Source: Pseudomonas thivervalensis (GTDB lineage: Bacteria; Pseudomonadota; Gammaproteobacteria; Pseudomonadales; Pseudomonadaceae). Taken from it: a DNA stretch of 64,000 bases. Made by a program: the position numbers and the translations under genes. The notes beneath the pieces were generated by a model. It had not been told where the DNA came from. It did not search any database and saw only the letters and a program-made list of their open reading frames with translations. Every line of letters starts with the position of its first letter. The first letter of the stretch is position 1. Shown in pieces: positions 26,032 through 36,249 of this stretch. Location: assembly GCF_001269655.1 (NCBI RefSeq), contig NZ_LHVE01000017.1, positions 1 through 64,000 of the forward strand, written 5' to 3'.

Positions 26032-26436
26032 CTATTCGTGCATATCCGGCGCATAAACAAAGCACAGCTTGTTCCCCTCCGGATCGCGGCAATACGCTCC
26101 AAAATAACCTTCGCAGTACTGCGGCCTCGGGCCGGGTGGACCTTCGTCGGTACCGCCCATGGCCATCGCCTGTTCCCAGGCGGCGCGGACGGTTTGCGGG
26201 GAATCAGCGGCGAAACTCACTTGCATGCCATTGCCCCAGGTCGCGGGCAGGCCGTTGAACGGCAGTTGGACAAACACCTGCGGCCAGTGCTTGCCGGGTA
26301 GACGCCAGCCTTCCCCCGGTGGGCCCGAATCATTTTCACTCTCGATGCGCTCCAGCCCCAGGCAGCCGAGAACTGCGTCATAAAAAGCGACCATTTTCGG
26401 CAGGTCGCGCGCGCCGATCTGGATGTGGCTGAACAT
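26032..26436 (-). CDS. VOC-family (glyoxalase-like) protein
   Basis: A 134-residue vicinal-oxygen-chelate protein: MFSHIQIGARDLPKMVAFYD at the start, and YFGAYCRDPEGNKLCFVY at the end, the usual beta-alpha-beta repeats with a metal site. ATG 26436 has AAGGAG 7 bases upstream; upstream in-frame sequence is not conserved. Members include glyoxalase I, fosfomycin-resistance and dioxygenase-type proteins; function cannot be decided. It is divergent from the SDR gene. Confidence 0.8.
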   Translation of the reverse strand: MFSHIQIGARDLPKMVAFYDAVLGCLGLERIESENDSGPPGEGWRLPGKHWPQVFVQLPFNGLPATWGNGMQVSFAADSPQTVRAAWEQAMAMGGTDEGPPGPRPQYCEGYFGAYCRDPEGNKLCFVYAPDMHE

Positions 26437-26621
26437 TGCCCTGCTCCTTATCGAAACCCGTTCTGGCATTGGAGAATAGACGCGTGCCCAATGTTCGTCA
26501 CAGCCCACCGTTCGCCGACGAAACGACCGCGTCACGCTCATCGACTGACAGGACAATCCGACCGAACTCCGCCCGAAATCCCACAGTCCACCCTCCATCG
26601 CACCCCACCTGGAGAACGACA

Positions 26622-27479
26622 ATGGCCGACTACCCTTTCCCGCCTTTCCCGAAACAAAGCCAGCCGGTGCCCGGCACCCAACGCAAGATGGACCCTTACC
26701 CGGACTGCGGCGAACAGAGCTACACCGGCTCCGGACGCCTGGCGAACAAGATCGCCCTGATCACCGGCGCCGACAGCGGCATCGGACGTGCCGTTGCCAT
26801 TGCCTTCGCCCGCGAAGGGGCGGACGTGGCAATTGCCTACCTGGACGAACATGAAGACGCCAAGGAAACCGCGCGCTGGGTCGAACAGGCCGGGCGCCAG
26901 TGCCTGTTGCTGCCCGGTGACCTGGCGGACAAAGGCCTGTGCCGCAAGATCGTCGATGAAACCGTCGCCCGCTTCGGACATATCGATGTCCTGGTCAACA
27001 ACGCCGCGTTCCAGATGACCCACGAAAACCTCGAGGACATTCCCGACGAGGAATGGGTCCGCACCTTCGATATCAATATCACCGCGATGTTCAGGATCTG
27101 CCAGGCAGCCGTGCCGCACATGAAGCCCGGCGGCTCGATCATCAACACCAGCTCGGTCAACTCCGACATGCCCAAGCCGACGCTGCTGGCCTATGCCACC
27201 ACCAAGGGTGCTATCGCCAACTTCACCGGCGGCCTGGCGCAGATGCTCGGGCCCAAGGGCATCCGGGTGAACAGCGTGGCACCGGGACCGATCTGGACGC
27301 CGTTGATCGTCGCGACCATGCCCGAGGAAGAGGTGCAGAACTTCGGCTCCCAGACACCCCTTGGTCGCCCCGGCCAACCGGTTGAAGTGGCGCCGATCTA
27401 TGTGCTGCTGGCCTCGGACGAAGCCAGCTACATCACCGGGGCCCGTTATGGGATTACCGGGGGCAAACCGATGCTCTGA
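26622..27479 (+). CDS. SDR-family oxidoreductase (YhdF/YdaD-like)
   Basis: A 285-residue short-chain dehydrogenase with the long N-terminal extension of the YhdF/YdaD/YghA type (starts MADYPFPPFPKQSQPVPG). Cofactor motif TGADSGIGRAVA (TGxxxGxG), NNAA, and the catalytic Ser in NTSSVNS with YATTK (YxxxK). The C-terminal ITGARYGITGGKPML is family-typical. CTGGAG precedes the ATG. Homologues are stress-induced general reductases; the substrate is unknown. Confidence 0.88.
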   Translation: MADYPFPPFPKQSQPVPGTQRKMDPYPDCGEQSYTGSGRLANKIALITGADSGIGRAVAIAFAREGADVAIAYLDEHEDAKETARWVEQAGRQCLLLPGDLADKGLCRKIVDETVARFGHIDVLVNNAAFQMTHENLEDIPDEEWVRTFDINITAMFRICQAAVPHMKPGGSIINTSSVNSDMPKPTLLAYATTKGAIANFTGGLAQMLGPKGIRVNSVAPGPIWTPLIVATMPEEEVQNFGSQTPLGRPGQPVEVAPIYVLLASDEASYITGARYGITGGKPML

Positions 27480-27501
27480 ACAAGGTGGTTGAGACTGTTT
27501 T

Positions 27502-27622
27502 TGTGGCGAGGGAGCTTGCTCCCGCTGGGCTGCGCAGCAGCCCCCTCAATCCTCACCAACACTGAGTTGCCTGGTCGTTGGGGTCGCTTCGCGACCCAGC
27601 GGGAGCAAGCTCCCTCGCCACA
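27502..27622. repeat. Convergent REP pair
   Basis: Inverted copies at 27502-27545 and 27580-27622 lie between the converging SDR and YetF-type genes; same family as the other GGCGAGGGAGCTTGCTCCCGC pairs. Confidence 0.85.
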
Positions 27623-27634
27623 AAGGCGTAAGAA

Positions 27635-28078
27635 TTACTCCTTGGCAATCACCGAAATCTTCCCATTACGCTCGATGATCGCAAACTTGATCTGCTCCAG
27701 GGTCTCGATGCCCTGGCTCGAGCGCGCCGCTTCCATGATGTCCGCCTCGATCAAGCGGGCATGGCGCATTCGGCCGCGGAGGATTTTCCCGTCCTCGACG
27801 ATGATGGTCGGGCCACCGTCGATCAGCCGCGAAACCCATTGCGAACGCAGCTTGAGCAATGAAAAGCCGACATCGATGGCAATCAGCGTCACGATCACCA
27901 TCAACGCGTTGGTCATCGAGAAATCATCGCCCAACAGCGCCTGCTGAGTGGCCTCGCCGATGATCATCAACAACACAAAGTCGAAGGTGGTGATCTCAGC
28001 CAGTGAGCGCCGCCCGGCGATCTTGAACAACAGCATCAATGCCGCGTACATCGCGGCGGCTCGCAGTACCGAATCCAT
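27635..28078 (-). CDS. DUF421 (YetF-type) membrane protein
   Basis: A 147-residue YetF-family protein. Two or three N-terminal helices (YAALMLLFKIAGRRSLAEIT, the GRR-x-L being a family marker) are followed by the small cytosolic domain with SRLIDGGPTIIVEDGKILRG and the LIEADIMEAARS segment. It is shorter than Bacillus YetF but normal for proteobacterial members. It is 7 bases after the next upstream gene on the same strand and probably co-transcribed with it and the CinA-like gene. Function is unknown. Confidence 0.8.
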   Translation of the reverse strand: MDSVLRAAAMYAALMLLFKIAGRRSLAEITTFDFVLLMIIGEATQQALLGDDFSMTNALMVIVTLIAIDVGFSLLKLRSQWVSRLIDGGPTIIVEDGKILRGRMRHARLIEADIMEAARSSQGIETLEQIKFAIIERNGKISVIAKE

Positions 28079-28085
28079 AGGTCAC

Positions 28086-28604
28086 CTAAGGAAAAATGAA
28101 CTGATTGAAACTGACCGTGGCGCCGCCAGGGGTTGCGATGCGGCTGTGATAGGTCCCGAAGCCTTCGCCGAGCAATGACAGGTAGAGACTGGCCTGCCCT
28201 CGCTCATCGGCCTGGACCCAGAGCGTCATGCCCTGCCCCGCGCCAGCCGAGCGCATCGGTGGCGGTTGCAACGCTTGCACCTCGAAACCTTCCAGCCAAT
28301 CGCCGCCCAACTCCACTTCCAGGACGGCGTTGGGTTGGCCCTTGAGTCGGATGGTCATGGCGTTGGCGGAGCCGTTGCGGTGGAAAGCCTGGTATTCAAC
28401 GCCAACGCTACCGTCGCTGCTGTACAACTCCCGGTCGCTCAAAGGTCCCCGGGAAAACAGGCCCAGCAAGGTCAGGATCACCAGCAGCACCAACACGTAC
28501 CAGCCGACTCGCTCGAAACGCCACACCTTGTGCTGGAAGACCATGTCTTCGCGCACTGGGAACTGGCGGCTACGGTGGTCGTCCTGTTCGTCTTGATCGG
28601 TCAT
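28086..28604 (-). CDS. Single-pass membrane protein of unknown function
   Basis: A 172-residue protein with a charged N-terminus (MTDQDEQDDHRSRQ), one transmembrane helix at about residues 34-52 (VGWYVLVLLVILTLLGLFSR), and a likely periplasmic beta-rich domain ending VSFNQFIFP. ATG 28604 follows the CinA-like stop by 8 bases; it is the middle of a three-gene minus-strand operon with the YetF protein downstream. Frequent pairing of such a protein with YetF suggests a joint role, but I do not recognise a characterised family. Confidence 0.75.
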   Translation of the reverse strand: MTDQDEQDDHRSRQFPVREDMVFQHKVWRFERVGWYVLVLLVILTLLGLFSRGPLSDRELYSSDGSVGVEYQAFHRNGSANAMTIRLKGQPNAVLEVELGGDWLEGFEVQALQPPPMRSAGAGQGMTLWVQADERGQASLYLSLLGEGFGTYHSRIATPGGATVSFNQFIFP

Positions 28605-28612
28605 GGTCGGCC

Positions 28613-29113
28613 CTATCGGCGCTCGCCCGCCACGGCGCGCTGGTGAAAGGTGGGCAACTGCTGCAACACGTATTCGGCGGCCCACAATTGCACCTGGCCG
28701 CGACTGCCGAAGAACCGTTCGCGGCGACTGAACAAGGCGCGCTGGCCGTTCACCTCGAATGCCCAGGCAAAACAGACGGTGCCGGCGGGTATGCCGTCCT
28801 TGTCGTCGGGCCCGAGCAAGCCAGTGGTCGCCACCGCCGCGTTGGCATTGGCATCGCGCAAGGCACCGAGGGCCATCTCCTCGGCAACTTCGCGGCTGGT
28901 GAGGTTGAACGTCTCGATGCTGCGTGGGCTGACACCGAGCAAGCGCTGCTTGGCCTCAGGGGAATACACCACATAGCCGCTTTCGATCAGCGAGCCGCTA
29001 CCGGGCACCTCGGCCAGCAACGTGACAATCTGCCCGGCGGTGCAGGATTCGGCCGTGGTCAGGCGCAGGTCATGATCGCGCAAATAATCAACCAGGGTTT
29101 GGGCAACAGTCAT
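28613..29113 (-). CDS. CinA C-terminal-type nicotinamide-nucleotide amidohydrolase
   Basis: A 166-residue stand-alone CinA C-terminal domain (PncC-like), which deamidates NMN to nicotinic acid mononucleotide in NAD recycling. Typical motifs are TTAESCTAGQIVTLLAEVPGS and GLLGPDDKDGIPAGTV (usual form GIAGPxGGxxxKPVG). The second motif deviates from the consensus, so it may be a paralogue with altered activity; the normal Pseudomonas pncC lies beside recA. ATG 29113 is preferred over an upstream in-frame start because homology begins there. Confidence 0.78.
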   Translation of the reverse strand: MTVAQTLVDYLRDHDLRLTTAESCTAGQIVTLLAEVPGSGSLIESGYVVYSPEAKQRLLGVSPRSIETFNLTSREVAEEMALGALRDANANAAVATTGLLGPDDKDGIPAGTVCFAWAFEVNGQRALFSRRERFFGSRGQVQLWAAEYVLQQLPTFHQRAVAGERR

Positions 29114-29280
29114 GGCATATGGTCCTTCGGGGGTGCTGATGGGTTGACCCCTGCCGTTGTGATTCATTCCCTTTATCGCACCGGCAGCCCGATGCTGGAA
29201 ATAAATGAAACCCCTGTCTGTAGCCGTACCTCAAACCTACATGGGCCTCATGCAGAGGCCGTCCTGATCAGGAGGTCGTC

Positions 29281-29892
29281 ATGTCTGCACCTTTCGTCAA
29301 ACTGTTCACGCATCCTGAGTTCGCCTGGGCCGACATCCGCGAACAGGAACAGGCGCATCCACGCCACTACCTGGCTCACTTGCTGCTGCTCGCGCTGATT
29401 CCCGCCGTGTGTCTGTTCATCGGCACCACCTGGACCGGTTGGAGTCTGGCCGAAAACGAAACGGTACGGCTCAGCAGCGCCAGCGCGTTTCAGTTGTGCG
29501 CCCTGCTGTACCTGACCGTCGTGGTCGGCGTCACGCTGATGGGGCTGTTCATTCGTTGGATGTCCCGCACCTTCGAGGCGCGTCCAACGGTCAACCAGTG
29601 CATCGGCTTCGCCGCCTACACCGCGACACCGTACTTTCTGGCCGGGATTTTCGGGCTTTATCCGAGCCGCTGGCTGGCCGTGGCGGTGTTGTTGCTGGCG
29701 TCGGCCTACTCGACCTTCCTGCTGTTCGTCGGATTGCCCAAGTTCATGAGCCTCAAGAAGGAACAGGGCTTGCTGTACTCGGCAAGTGTCTGGGGCGTTG
29801 GTTTGTTGGTCCTGGTGACGATCCTGGTGGAAATGATCCTGCTATGGTTCAACTACCTGCAGCCGGAATACCTGCGCGTTCCGGTGGGCTGA
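29281..29892 (+). CDS. Yip1-family membrane protein
   Basis: A 203-residue protein with about five hydrophobic helices and the start FVKLFTHPEFAWADIREQE, typical of bacterial Yip1-domain proteins. AGGAGG sits 6-7 bases before the ATG. It is a single gene divergent from the CinA operon. The cellular role of the bacterial family is not established. Confidence 0.8.
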   Translation: MSAPFVKLFTHPEFAWADIREQEQAHPRHYLAHLLLLALIPAVCLFIGTTWTGWSLAENETVRLSSASAFQLCALLYLTVVVGVTLMGLFIRWMSRTFEARPTVNQCIGFAAYTATPYFLAGIFGLYPSRWLAVAVLLLASAYSTFLLFVGLPKFMSLKKEQGLLYSASVWGVGLLVLVTILVEMILLWFNYLQPEYLRVPVG

Positions 29893-30043
29893 GCCTGCTT
29901 TCAGAGCGCACAATGCCAATGACGGCGGCTTTGCAGCGCGCGGTTTTCGCAATCTTCGCGCAACCGGACTATCCTGCGAGTTTTTGCCCCCTGAATTCGA
30001 TGTGGCGGGACTGGATTGCCCCGCCCTTTAAGGCCAAGAATTT

Positions 30044-33000
30044 ATGCCATCATCCAGCAAGCGCTCTCCCAACGTGCCACAGCGACGAGAGCTTAGCCCC
30101 AGTGACCTGAACTTCCCGGTGGTGGGAATCGGCGCTTCGGCGGGTGGTTTGCAGGCCATCAAGCAGTTTTTCGAGCACATGCCCAAGGACAACGGCATGG
30201 CGTTCGTCATCGTCCTGCACCTGGCGCCCGATCATCAGAGCCTGGCCGGCAAGATCATCCAGGAAACCACCAAGATGCCGGTGCTGCAGGTTACCGAAAC
30301 GGTGCCGATCAGCAAGAATTGCGTCTACGTGATCTCCCCTGCCCAAAGCCTGCACATGAACGACGGCTACTTGCACGTCACCCCGGCTGAACCGCGCCAG
30401 GGCGGGCACGTGGCCATCGATTTGTTTTTCCGCGACTTGGCGGATGTGCACAAGGAAAGGGCCTTTTGCCTCGTGATGTCGGGTACTGGCTCCGACGGCG
30501 CCGTGGGCCTGTCGAGGATCAAGGAACAGGGTGGCGTGACGATCGCCCAATCCCCCACAGATGCCGAGTTCGATGGCATGCCCCAAGCAGCCATCGATAC
30601 CCAGATGGTCGATCTGGTGCTACCCGTCGTAGACATGCCGCAAAAACTCCTGGAGTTGTGGGGAAACGCTCAGGCAATCCGCCTGCCACCGCCAATGACC
30701 CGGAAATTCACACCCAGCCGCCGACCTCCGAGCGCGAGGCCGTCGCGGCCGAGCAGTCACTGCACGACATCCTGGTGCAACTGCGCGCCGGTACCGGCCA
30801 TGATTTCAAGCATTACAAACGCGCCACGGTGCTGCGCCGTATCGAACGGCGGATGCAGGTCACCGCCCAGGCGGATTTACCCTCCTACTACAGCTACCTG
30901 CAGAACCATCCGGATGAAACCAAGTCCTTGCTCGGCGACCTGCTGATCGGCGTGACCAACTTCTTTCGTGACCGTGAAGCATTCGAAGCCCTGGAGCGGG
31001 ACGTGCTGCCCAGCCTGCTCCAACCCGTCGAGCCCGGCAGCGTCGCTCCCGAGGAGATACGCGTGTGGTCGGCGGGCTGCTCCACCGGCGAAGAGGCCTA
31101 TACCCTGGCGATGCTGGTCAGCGATCAACTGGTGCATGACGCCAGCCCCGCCAAGCTGCAAGTGTTTGCCACCGATATCGACGAAAGAGCCATTACTGTT
31201 GGCCGTAGCGGCGCCTATCCGGAAGCGATCATTACCGACGTACCACCGACCCGGCTGCGTCAATACTTCCTTAAGGATGGCCACAATTACCGCGTGCGCA
31301 AGGAGATCCGTGAGCGGGTGCTGTTCGCCAAGCACAACCTGCTGTCGGATCCGCCGTTCTCGCAGATCGACCTGATCGTCTGCCGCAACCTGTTGATCTA
31401 CCTCGACCGCGAAGTCCAGCGCGAAATCCTGCAAATGTTCCACTTCGCCCTGCGACCGGGGGGCTATCTGTTCCTCGGCTCGTCGGAATCGGCCGACGCC
31501 TGCCATGAACTGTTTACGCCAGTGGACAAGCGCAACCGGATCTTCCGCAGCAAGTACGGCACTGCCAGCAGCCGCCGCACGCCGACCATGCCTCGCGGCG
31601 GTTATGTGCGCACGACGGCCTCCCCGACGGCGCCCCTGGCCCCCCCGATACGCAAGGTGTCGTTTGCCGACATCCACCTGCGCGCCATCGAACGCTCTGC
31701 GCCGCCGAGCATGATCGTCGACGCCAATGCCGATATCCTGCACATGTCCGAAAGCGCCGGTCGCTTCCTGCGCCATGTCGGCGGTGAGATGTCGCGCAAC
31801 CTGCTGACTCTGATCAATCCGCAGTTGCGCCTGGAAATCCGCACCACCCTGTTCCAGGTCAACCAAAGTGGGCAGGCGGTCAAGTCGCGCCAAGTCAACC
31901 TTGAACGGGATGGGCGACGGTTCCTGGTGGATCTGCTGGCCCAGCCTTATCGCGACGACCAGTCCGACGGTGACTTCGTATTGGTCGTGTTCGAAGAAGT
32001 TGAAGTTGACGCGGCCGAACAGCTCGAGGCCAACGTCAACCAGACCGACAACCAGGTCCTTTCCAACCTTGAGCGGGAACTGCAGCGCACCAAATTGCAC
32101 TTGCAAGACACCATCGAGCAGGCCGAAGTCTCCAGCGAGGAGCTCAAGGCCTCCAATGAGGAAATGCAGGCGATCAACGAAGAGTTACGCTCAGCCACCG
32201 AAGAGTTGGAGACCAGCAAGGAAGAGCTTCAGTCGATCAACGAAGAACTGCTGACGGTCAACTACGAGCTCAAGACCAAGGTCGAAGAGACCGACAAAAT
32301 CAACGACTACCTTAGCAACCTGATCGCCTCCACCGACATCGCCACGGTGTTTGTCGACCGTAGCGTGCGCATCAAGTGGTTCACGCCGAGGGCGACGGAA
32401 ATCTTCAGCATGCTGCCGGTGGACACCGGACGTTCGCTGCTGGATATCACCCATCGCCTGGACTATGCGGACATGGCGACGGACGCCACGCAAGTGTTCG
32501 AATCCTTGAACATGATCGAACGAGAAGTCAGCAGCAACGACGGCCGCTGGTACATCGCCCGGCTGCTGCCGTACCGCTCCAGCGAGGACCACATCGACGG
32601 CACGGTGTTGACCTTCATCGACATCAGCAAGCGCCGGATGGCCGAGGAAGAGTTGCGCCTGGGAGAAGAACGCATGCGACTGGTCGCCGAAAGCACCCGG
32701 GACTACGCGATCATCCTGCTGGATGAGCATGGCGTGATCACCCGCTGGAACACCGGGGCCGAGTTGATCTTCGGCTATTCCAAGGCGGAAGCCGAAGGCG
32801 CCTATTACGACTTCATCTTCCCACCCCAGGACCGTGCCGACGGCGTGCCGGAAAACGAACTGAGGATGGCCCGGGCCAATGGACGCAGCGAGGACGAGCG
32901 CTGGCACCTGCGCAAGGACGGCAGTCGTTTCTTCTGCAGCGGCGAGGTCACGTTGCTGCAGGGCGACCATCTGCAGGGGTACGTGAAAATCGCCCGCGAC

Positions 33001-34188
33001 CTGACCGGCCACAAGCGCCTGCACGAAGAACAGACCCAACGACTGATGGAGACCCAGAACACCAGTCACCTGAAGGACGAGTTCTTCGCGGTCATGTCCC
33101 ACGAACTCAAGCACCCACTGAACCTGATCCAGCTCAACGCCGAATTGCTACGGCGCTTGCCCGTGACCAAGACCGTCAGTGCGGCCGCCAAGGCTGTCAA
33201 TACCATCTGTGACGCCGTGACCAGCCAGGCGCGGATCATCGATGATCTGCTGGACGTGGCCCGGGTGCGCACCGGCAAGCTCAAGCTCAAGCGCCAGGCC
33301 GTGGACCTGGGCCGAGTGCTCCAGGACATCTACACGGTGGTGATCAATGACAATCACCCGAACAAGGTAACCCTGGAACTGCCCGAAGGGCCCGGCGAGT
33401 TGATCGTCAACGCCGACCCGACCCGGTTGGAGCAGGTCATCTGGAACCTGGTGAACAATGCCCTGAAATTCACCCCCAACGGCGGGCGCGTGCAATTGAT
33501 CGCCAGCCAGGACGGCAACATGGCGCGGCTGGACGTCAAGGACTCCGGCGTGGGCATCGAAGCCGAGCATTTGAACGAAGTGTTCGACCTGTTCGGCCAG
33601 GCCGAGACCCAGCATGCGACCCATCAACGCGAAGGGCTGGGCATAGGCCTGTCCCTGGTGCGGCAGTTGACCGAGGCCCATGGCGGCAGCGTGGAGGTCA
33701 AGTCCGACGGGTTGGGCAAGGGCTGCACCTTCACCATTCGCCTGCCCTTGAGCAAGGCCGAGGAACCACAGGCCAAGCAAGTGCCCAGCGGTGGGCAATC
33801 CGGCCGTCTCAGCGGCCTGACCGTGCTGCTGGTGGATGACTCCCCCGAAGTGCTGGATACCCTCAAGCTGCTGCTGGAGATGGAAGACGCCCAGGTGCTG
33901 GCCTTCGAGCTGCCGCAAGAGGCCTTGCAAAGTGCCCGGGACGCCCGTTTCGATGTGGTGATTTCCGACCTGGGCATGCCGGTGATGAACGGGCATGAGC
34001 TGATGCAGGCGTTGCGCAAGTTGCCCCATGTCAAACATATTCCGGCCATTGCGTTGACGGGGTACGGGGCGTCGGTGGATATGCAGAAGTCCCGGCAGTC
34101 GGGGTTTGATCAGCACATTGGCAAGCCGGTTTCCTATGATGAGCTGATCGATACGATTGAGCAGTTGTTGCGTTCGCAGGTGTATTGA
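30044..34188 (+). pseudogene. CheB-CheR-PAS hybrid histidine kinase, interrupted by a frameshift
   Basis: About 1380 codons of a giant fusion. In frame from 30044: CheB methylesterase (S32 in GIGASAGG, H59 in VLHLAP, D151 in SGTGSDGAVG). The frame breaks near 30681-30692; read in the frame one base back, the sequence continues PATANDPEIH into CheR (SAM motif VWSAGCSTGEEAYTLAM), a coiled coil rich in EELxSxNEE repeats, two PAS domains, HisKA (MSHELKHPLN), HATPase (VWNLVNNALKF-like) and a receiver with D in VISDLGMPVMNG. Without correction the CheB frame stops at 30946. Ordinary relatives are uninterrupted, so either a one-base deletion or a sequencing error is likely. Such proteins act in methylation-coupled signalling; no che genes adjoin. 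Confidence 0.8.
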
Positions 34189-34293
34189 CACGCACCGAAA
34201 GCGCCAAAAGTAACCAAAAACGCTTTGCCCCAGGTCAAAGCCAAAGCGAAACGGCCTGATAGCCGACCTGGCTCTCGGTGAGGCCGCGTTTCC

Positions 34294-34462
34294 CCTGTCG
34301 GAGCGGGCTTGCTCGCGAAGGCGATGGCACAGTCGATGAAGATGTTGGATGTGCCGGCCTCATCGCGAGCAAGCTCGCTCCCACAGGTTTTGCGGTATGC
34401 ATGAGTTTTGTGTGCCTGCTGAAGATCCAGTGTGGGAGCGGCGTGCTCGCGATAGCGATGGC
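34294..34462. repeat. Three REP copies of the GCGAGCAAGCTCGCTCCCACA family
   Basis: Elements at 34294-34327, 34361-34388 (inverted) and 34429-34462 share GGAGCGRGCTTGCTCGCGA. They fill most of the 300-base gap between the hybrid kinase and the GlcG-like gene; nothing coding was seen there. Confidence 0.85.
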
Positions 34463-34488
34463 TCAGCCCCCATAGATGCTGGCATGTC

Positions 34489-34914
34489 TCAGGCATCCGG
34501 GGTGATCACCGGCAATACCGTCTCCACCGCCAAGCGAGCCAATTCAGCATCCTGCTCAGCCTTGACCCCAGATACCCCGATAGCCCCAATGCACTGGCCG
34601 CCATGACGAATGGTCACCCCGCCTTCAAGCATGCCCTGCAAGTGCGGGGCGCTGAGAAACGCGAAGCGGCCGCCATTGATCATGTCTTCGAAAACCTTGC
34701 TGTCGCGCCGCCCCATGGCGGCAGTGCGGGCTTTCTCGGTGGCGATATAAGCCGATAACGGCGAGGCATCGTCCAGGCGCAACAGCCCGAGGGGATGGCC
34801 ACCGTCGTCCACCACACAGACCGACACCGCCCATTGACGCTGGTGAGCCAGCTTCTTGGCTGCCGCCAGTAATTGTGCGACGTCCTGCTCAGTGAGTACC
34901 GCTTTGGTTTTCAT
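34489..34914 (-). CDS. GlcG/HbpS-type heme-binding-fold protein
   Basis: A 141-residue GlcG/HbpS (DUF336) protein: VSVCVVDDGGHPLGLLRLDDA, then TAAMGRRDS, and GGVTIRHGGQCIGAIGVSG near the end. CGGAGTG precedes ATG 34914. Members bind heme or cobalamin-like ligands, or accompany dehydrogenase operons; function here is unknown. It is the last gene of the amine dehydrogenase operon, 57 bases after the binding-protein gene. Confidence 0.8.
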   Translation of the reverse strand: MKTKAVLTEQDVAQLLAAAKKLAHQRQWAVSVCVVDDGGHPLGLLRLDDASPLSAYIATEKARTAAMGRRDSKVFEDMINGGRFAFLSAPHLQGMLEGGVTIRHGGQCIGAIGVSGVKAEQDAELARLAVETVLPVITPDA

Positions 34915-34971
34915 GAATCACTCCGTGTTGTGCAACAGCAAGCCCGCGAGACATACCCCGCGGGCCGAAGA

Positions 34972-35754
34972 TTATTCGCCGTAGATATCGAAATCAAAAT
35001 ACTTCTGGCGAATCCTGTCGTAAGTGCCGTTGGCGCGAATGGTCGCCAGCGCCTGATTGAAGCGGCTCGCCAGCGCATCGCGCTTGCGTACCGCAATGCC
35101 GATGCCCGTGCCGAAGTATTGCTCCTCGGTGAAGTTAGGCCCGACAAATTCGAATTCCGTTCCCTCGGGACGCTTGAGCAAGCTCTCGTCGATCACCACC
35201 GAACTGGCCATGGTCGCGTCCAGGCGCCCGCCCAGCAGGTCGAGGAAGATTTCGTTCTGCGAACCATAGCGCACGACCTCGGCGCCCGCCGGGGCAAAGC
35301 GATCGGTGACATAACGATCGAAGTTGGTCGCCCGTTGCACGCCGATCCGCTTGCCTTTGAGTTGTGCCGGAATATCGCTGATGCCGCTGCCCTTGCGAAA
35401 CACCAGGCGCGCCGGGATCCGGTAGTAGCGATCGGTGAAGTCCACCGACTTCAAGCGCTCGGGCGTGATGGACATGGAGGAAATCACCGCGTCGACTTTC
35501 TTCACCTTGAGTGCTGGAATCAAGCCGTCGAATTCCTGCTCCTGCCAGACGCAACGAACCTTCATCTCGGCGCACAACGCCTGGCCGATGTCGTAGTCGA
35601 AGCCAACGATGGCGTTGTCCGGGGTTTTCGAGGCAAAGGGCGGGTAAGCCGCTTCGATGCCGATGCGCAGCGATGACTCAGCGGCTTGCAGGCTCGTGCC
35701 GAACGCCAGCAACGAGACCAGACCCAGTTTCAGGGCAATGCGTTTTACGTTCAT
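34972..35754 (-). CDS. Periplasmic amino-acid-type binding protein (family 3), orphan
   Basis: A 260-residue exported binding protein of the Lys/Arg/ornithine/opine group. The signal peptide ends at about LQA-AE; the mature part has RIGIEAAYPPFASK, GFDYDIGQALCAEM, FDGLIPALKVKKVDAVISSM and FTDRYYRIPARLVF. No permease or ATPase is nearby, so it must use another ABC transporter. Its place behind the amine dehydrogenase genes suggests it captures their substrate, such as an opine or a basic D-amino acid. Confidence 0.87.
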   Translation of the reverse strand: MNVKRIALKLGLVSLLAFGTSLQAAESSLRIGIEAAYPPFASKTPDNAIVGFDYDIGQALCAEMKVRCVWQEQEFDGLIPALKVKKVDAVISSMSITPERLKSVDFTDRYYRIPARLVFRKGSGISDIPAQLKGKRIGVQRATNFDRYVTDRFAPAGAEVVRYGSQNEIFLDLLGGRLDATMASSVVIDESLLKRPEGTEFEFVGPNFTEEQYFGTGIGIAVRKRDALASRFNQALATIRANGTYDRIRQKYFDFDIYGE

Positions 35755-35898
35755 TCATTTGCTCCAGGTGCGATGTTATTGATTTCGGACGCTCCACAGA
35801 AGGCGTCCGTTATGGCAGCAGCAATGTGAACAAGCCCGGACGGTGACTCTGGCGGTCGCCTGCCCGGTGACAGCACAACGGTGATCCGACCGGCGGCC

Positions 35899-36249
35899 TC
35901 AGACCGCTGCGGTGACGATCAGCTCCAGCAAGATGTCCGGGTCGTCGAAGGCCACTTGCGCCGTGGCCCGTGCCGGCGTCTGCGCGGCATCGACCCACTC
36001 GCTCCACAGGGCGTTCATGGCGGCGAAATCCCGGCCCATGTCCTTCATCCAGATCTGCACGCTGAGCAGCCTGTGCTTATCGCTGCCAGACGCGGCCAGC
36101 AGTTCATCGATCCGTTGCAGCACCTGGCGGGTCTGGCCCTGGATGTCCTGGCGGCAATCAGCGGCGACGACACCACTGAGCCAGGCCACGCCGTTGTGCA
36201 CGACGCTGCGGCTCAGGCGTGGGTTGCTTTCGATGCGTTGAATACTCAT
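35899..36249 (-). CDS. RidA-family enamine/imine deaminase
   Basis: A 116-residue YjgF/YER057c/UK114 protein. Family signs: residues around NGVAWLSGVVA, the VLQRIDELLAASGSDKHRLLSVQIWMKDM segment and the C-terminal CARAT-like ARATAQVAF. RidA hydrolyses reactive imines and enamines to ketones and ammonia. It overlaps the FAD subunit gene by 4 bases, which fits: the dehydrogenase would release an imine that RidA clears. Confidence 0.88.
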   Translation of the reverse strand: MSIQRIESNPRLSRSVVHNGVAWLSGVVAADCRQDIQGQTRQVLQRIDELLAASGSDKHRLLSVQIWMKDMGRDFAAMNALWSEWVDAAQTPARATAQVAFDDPDILLELIVTAAV

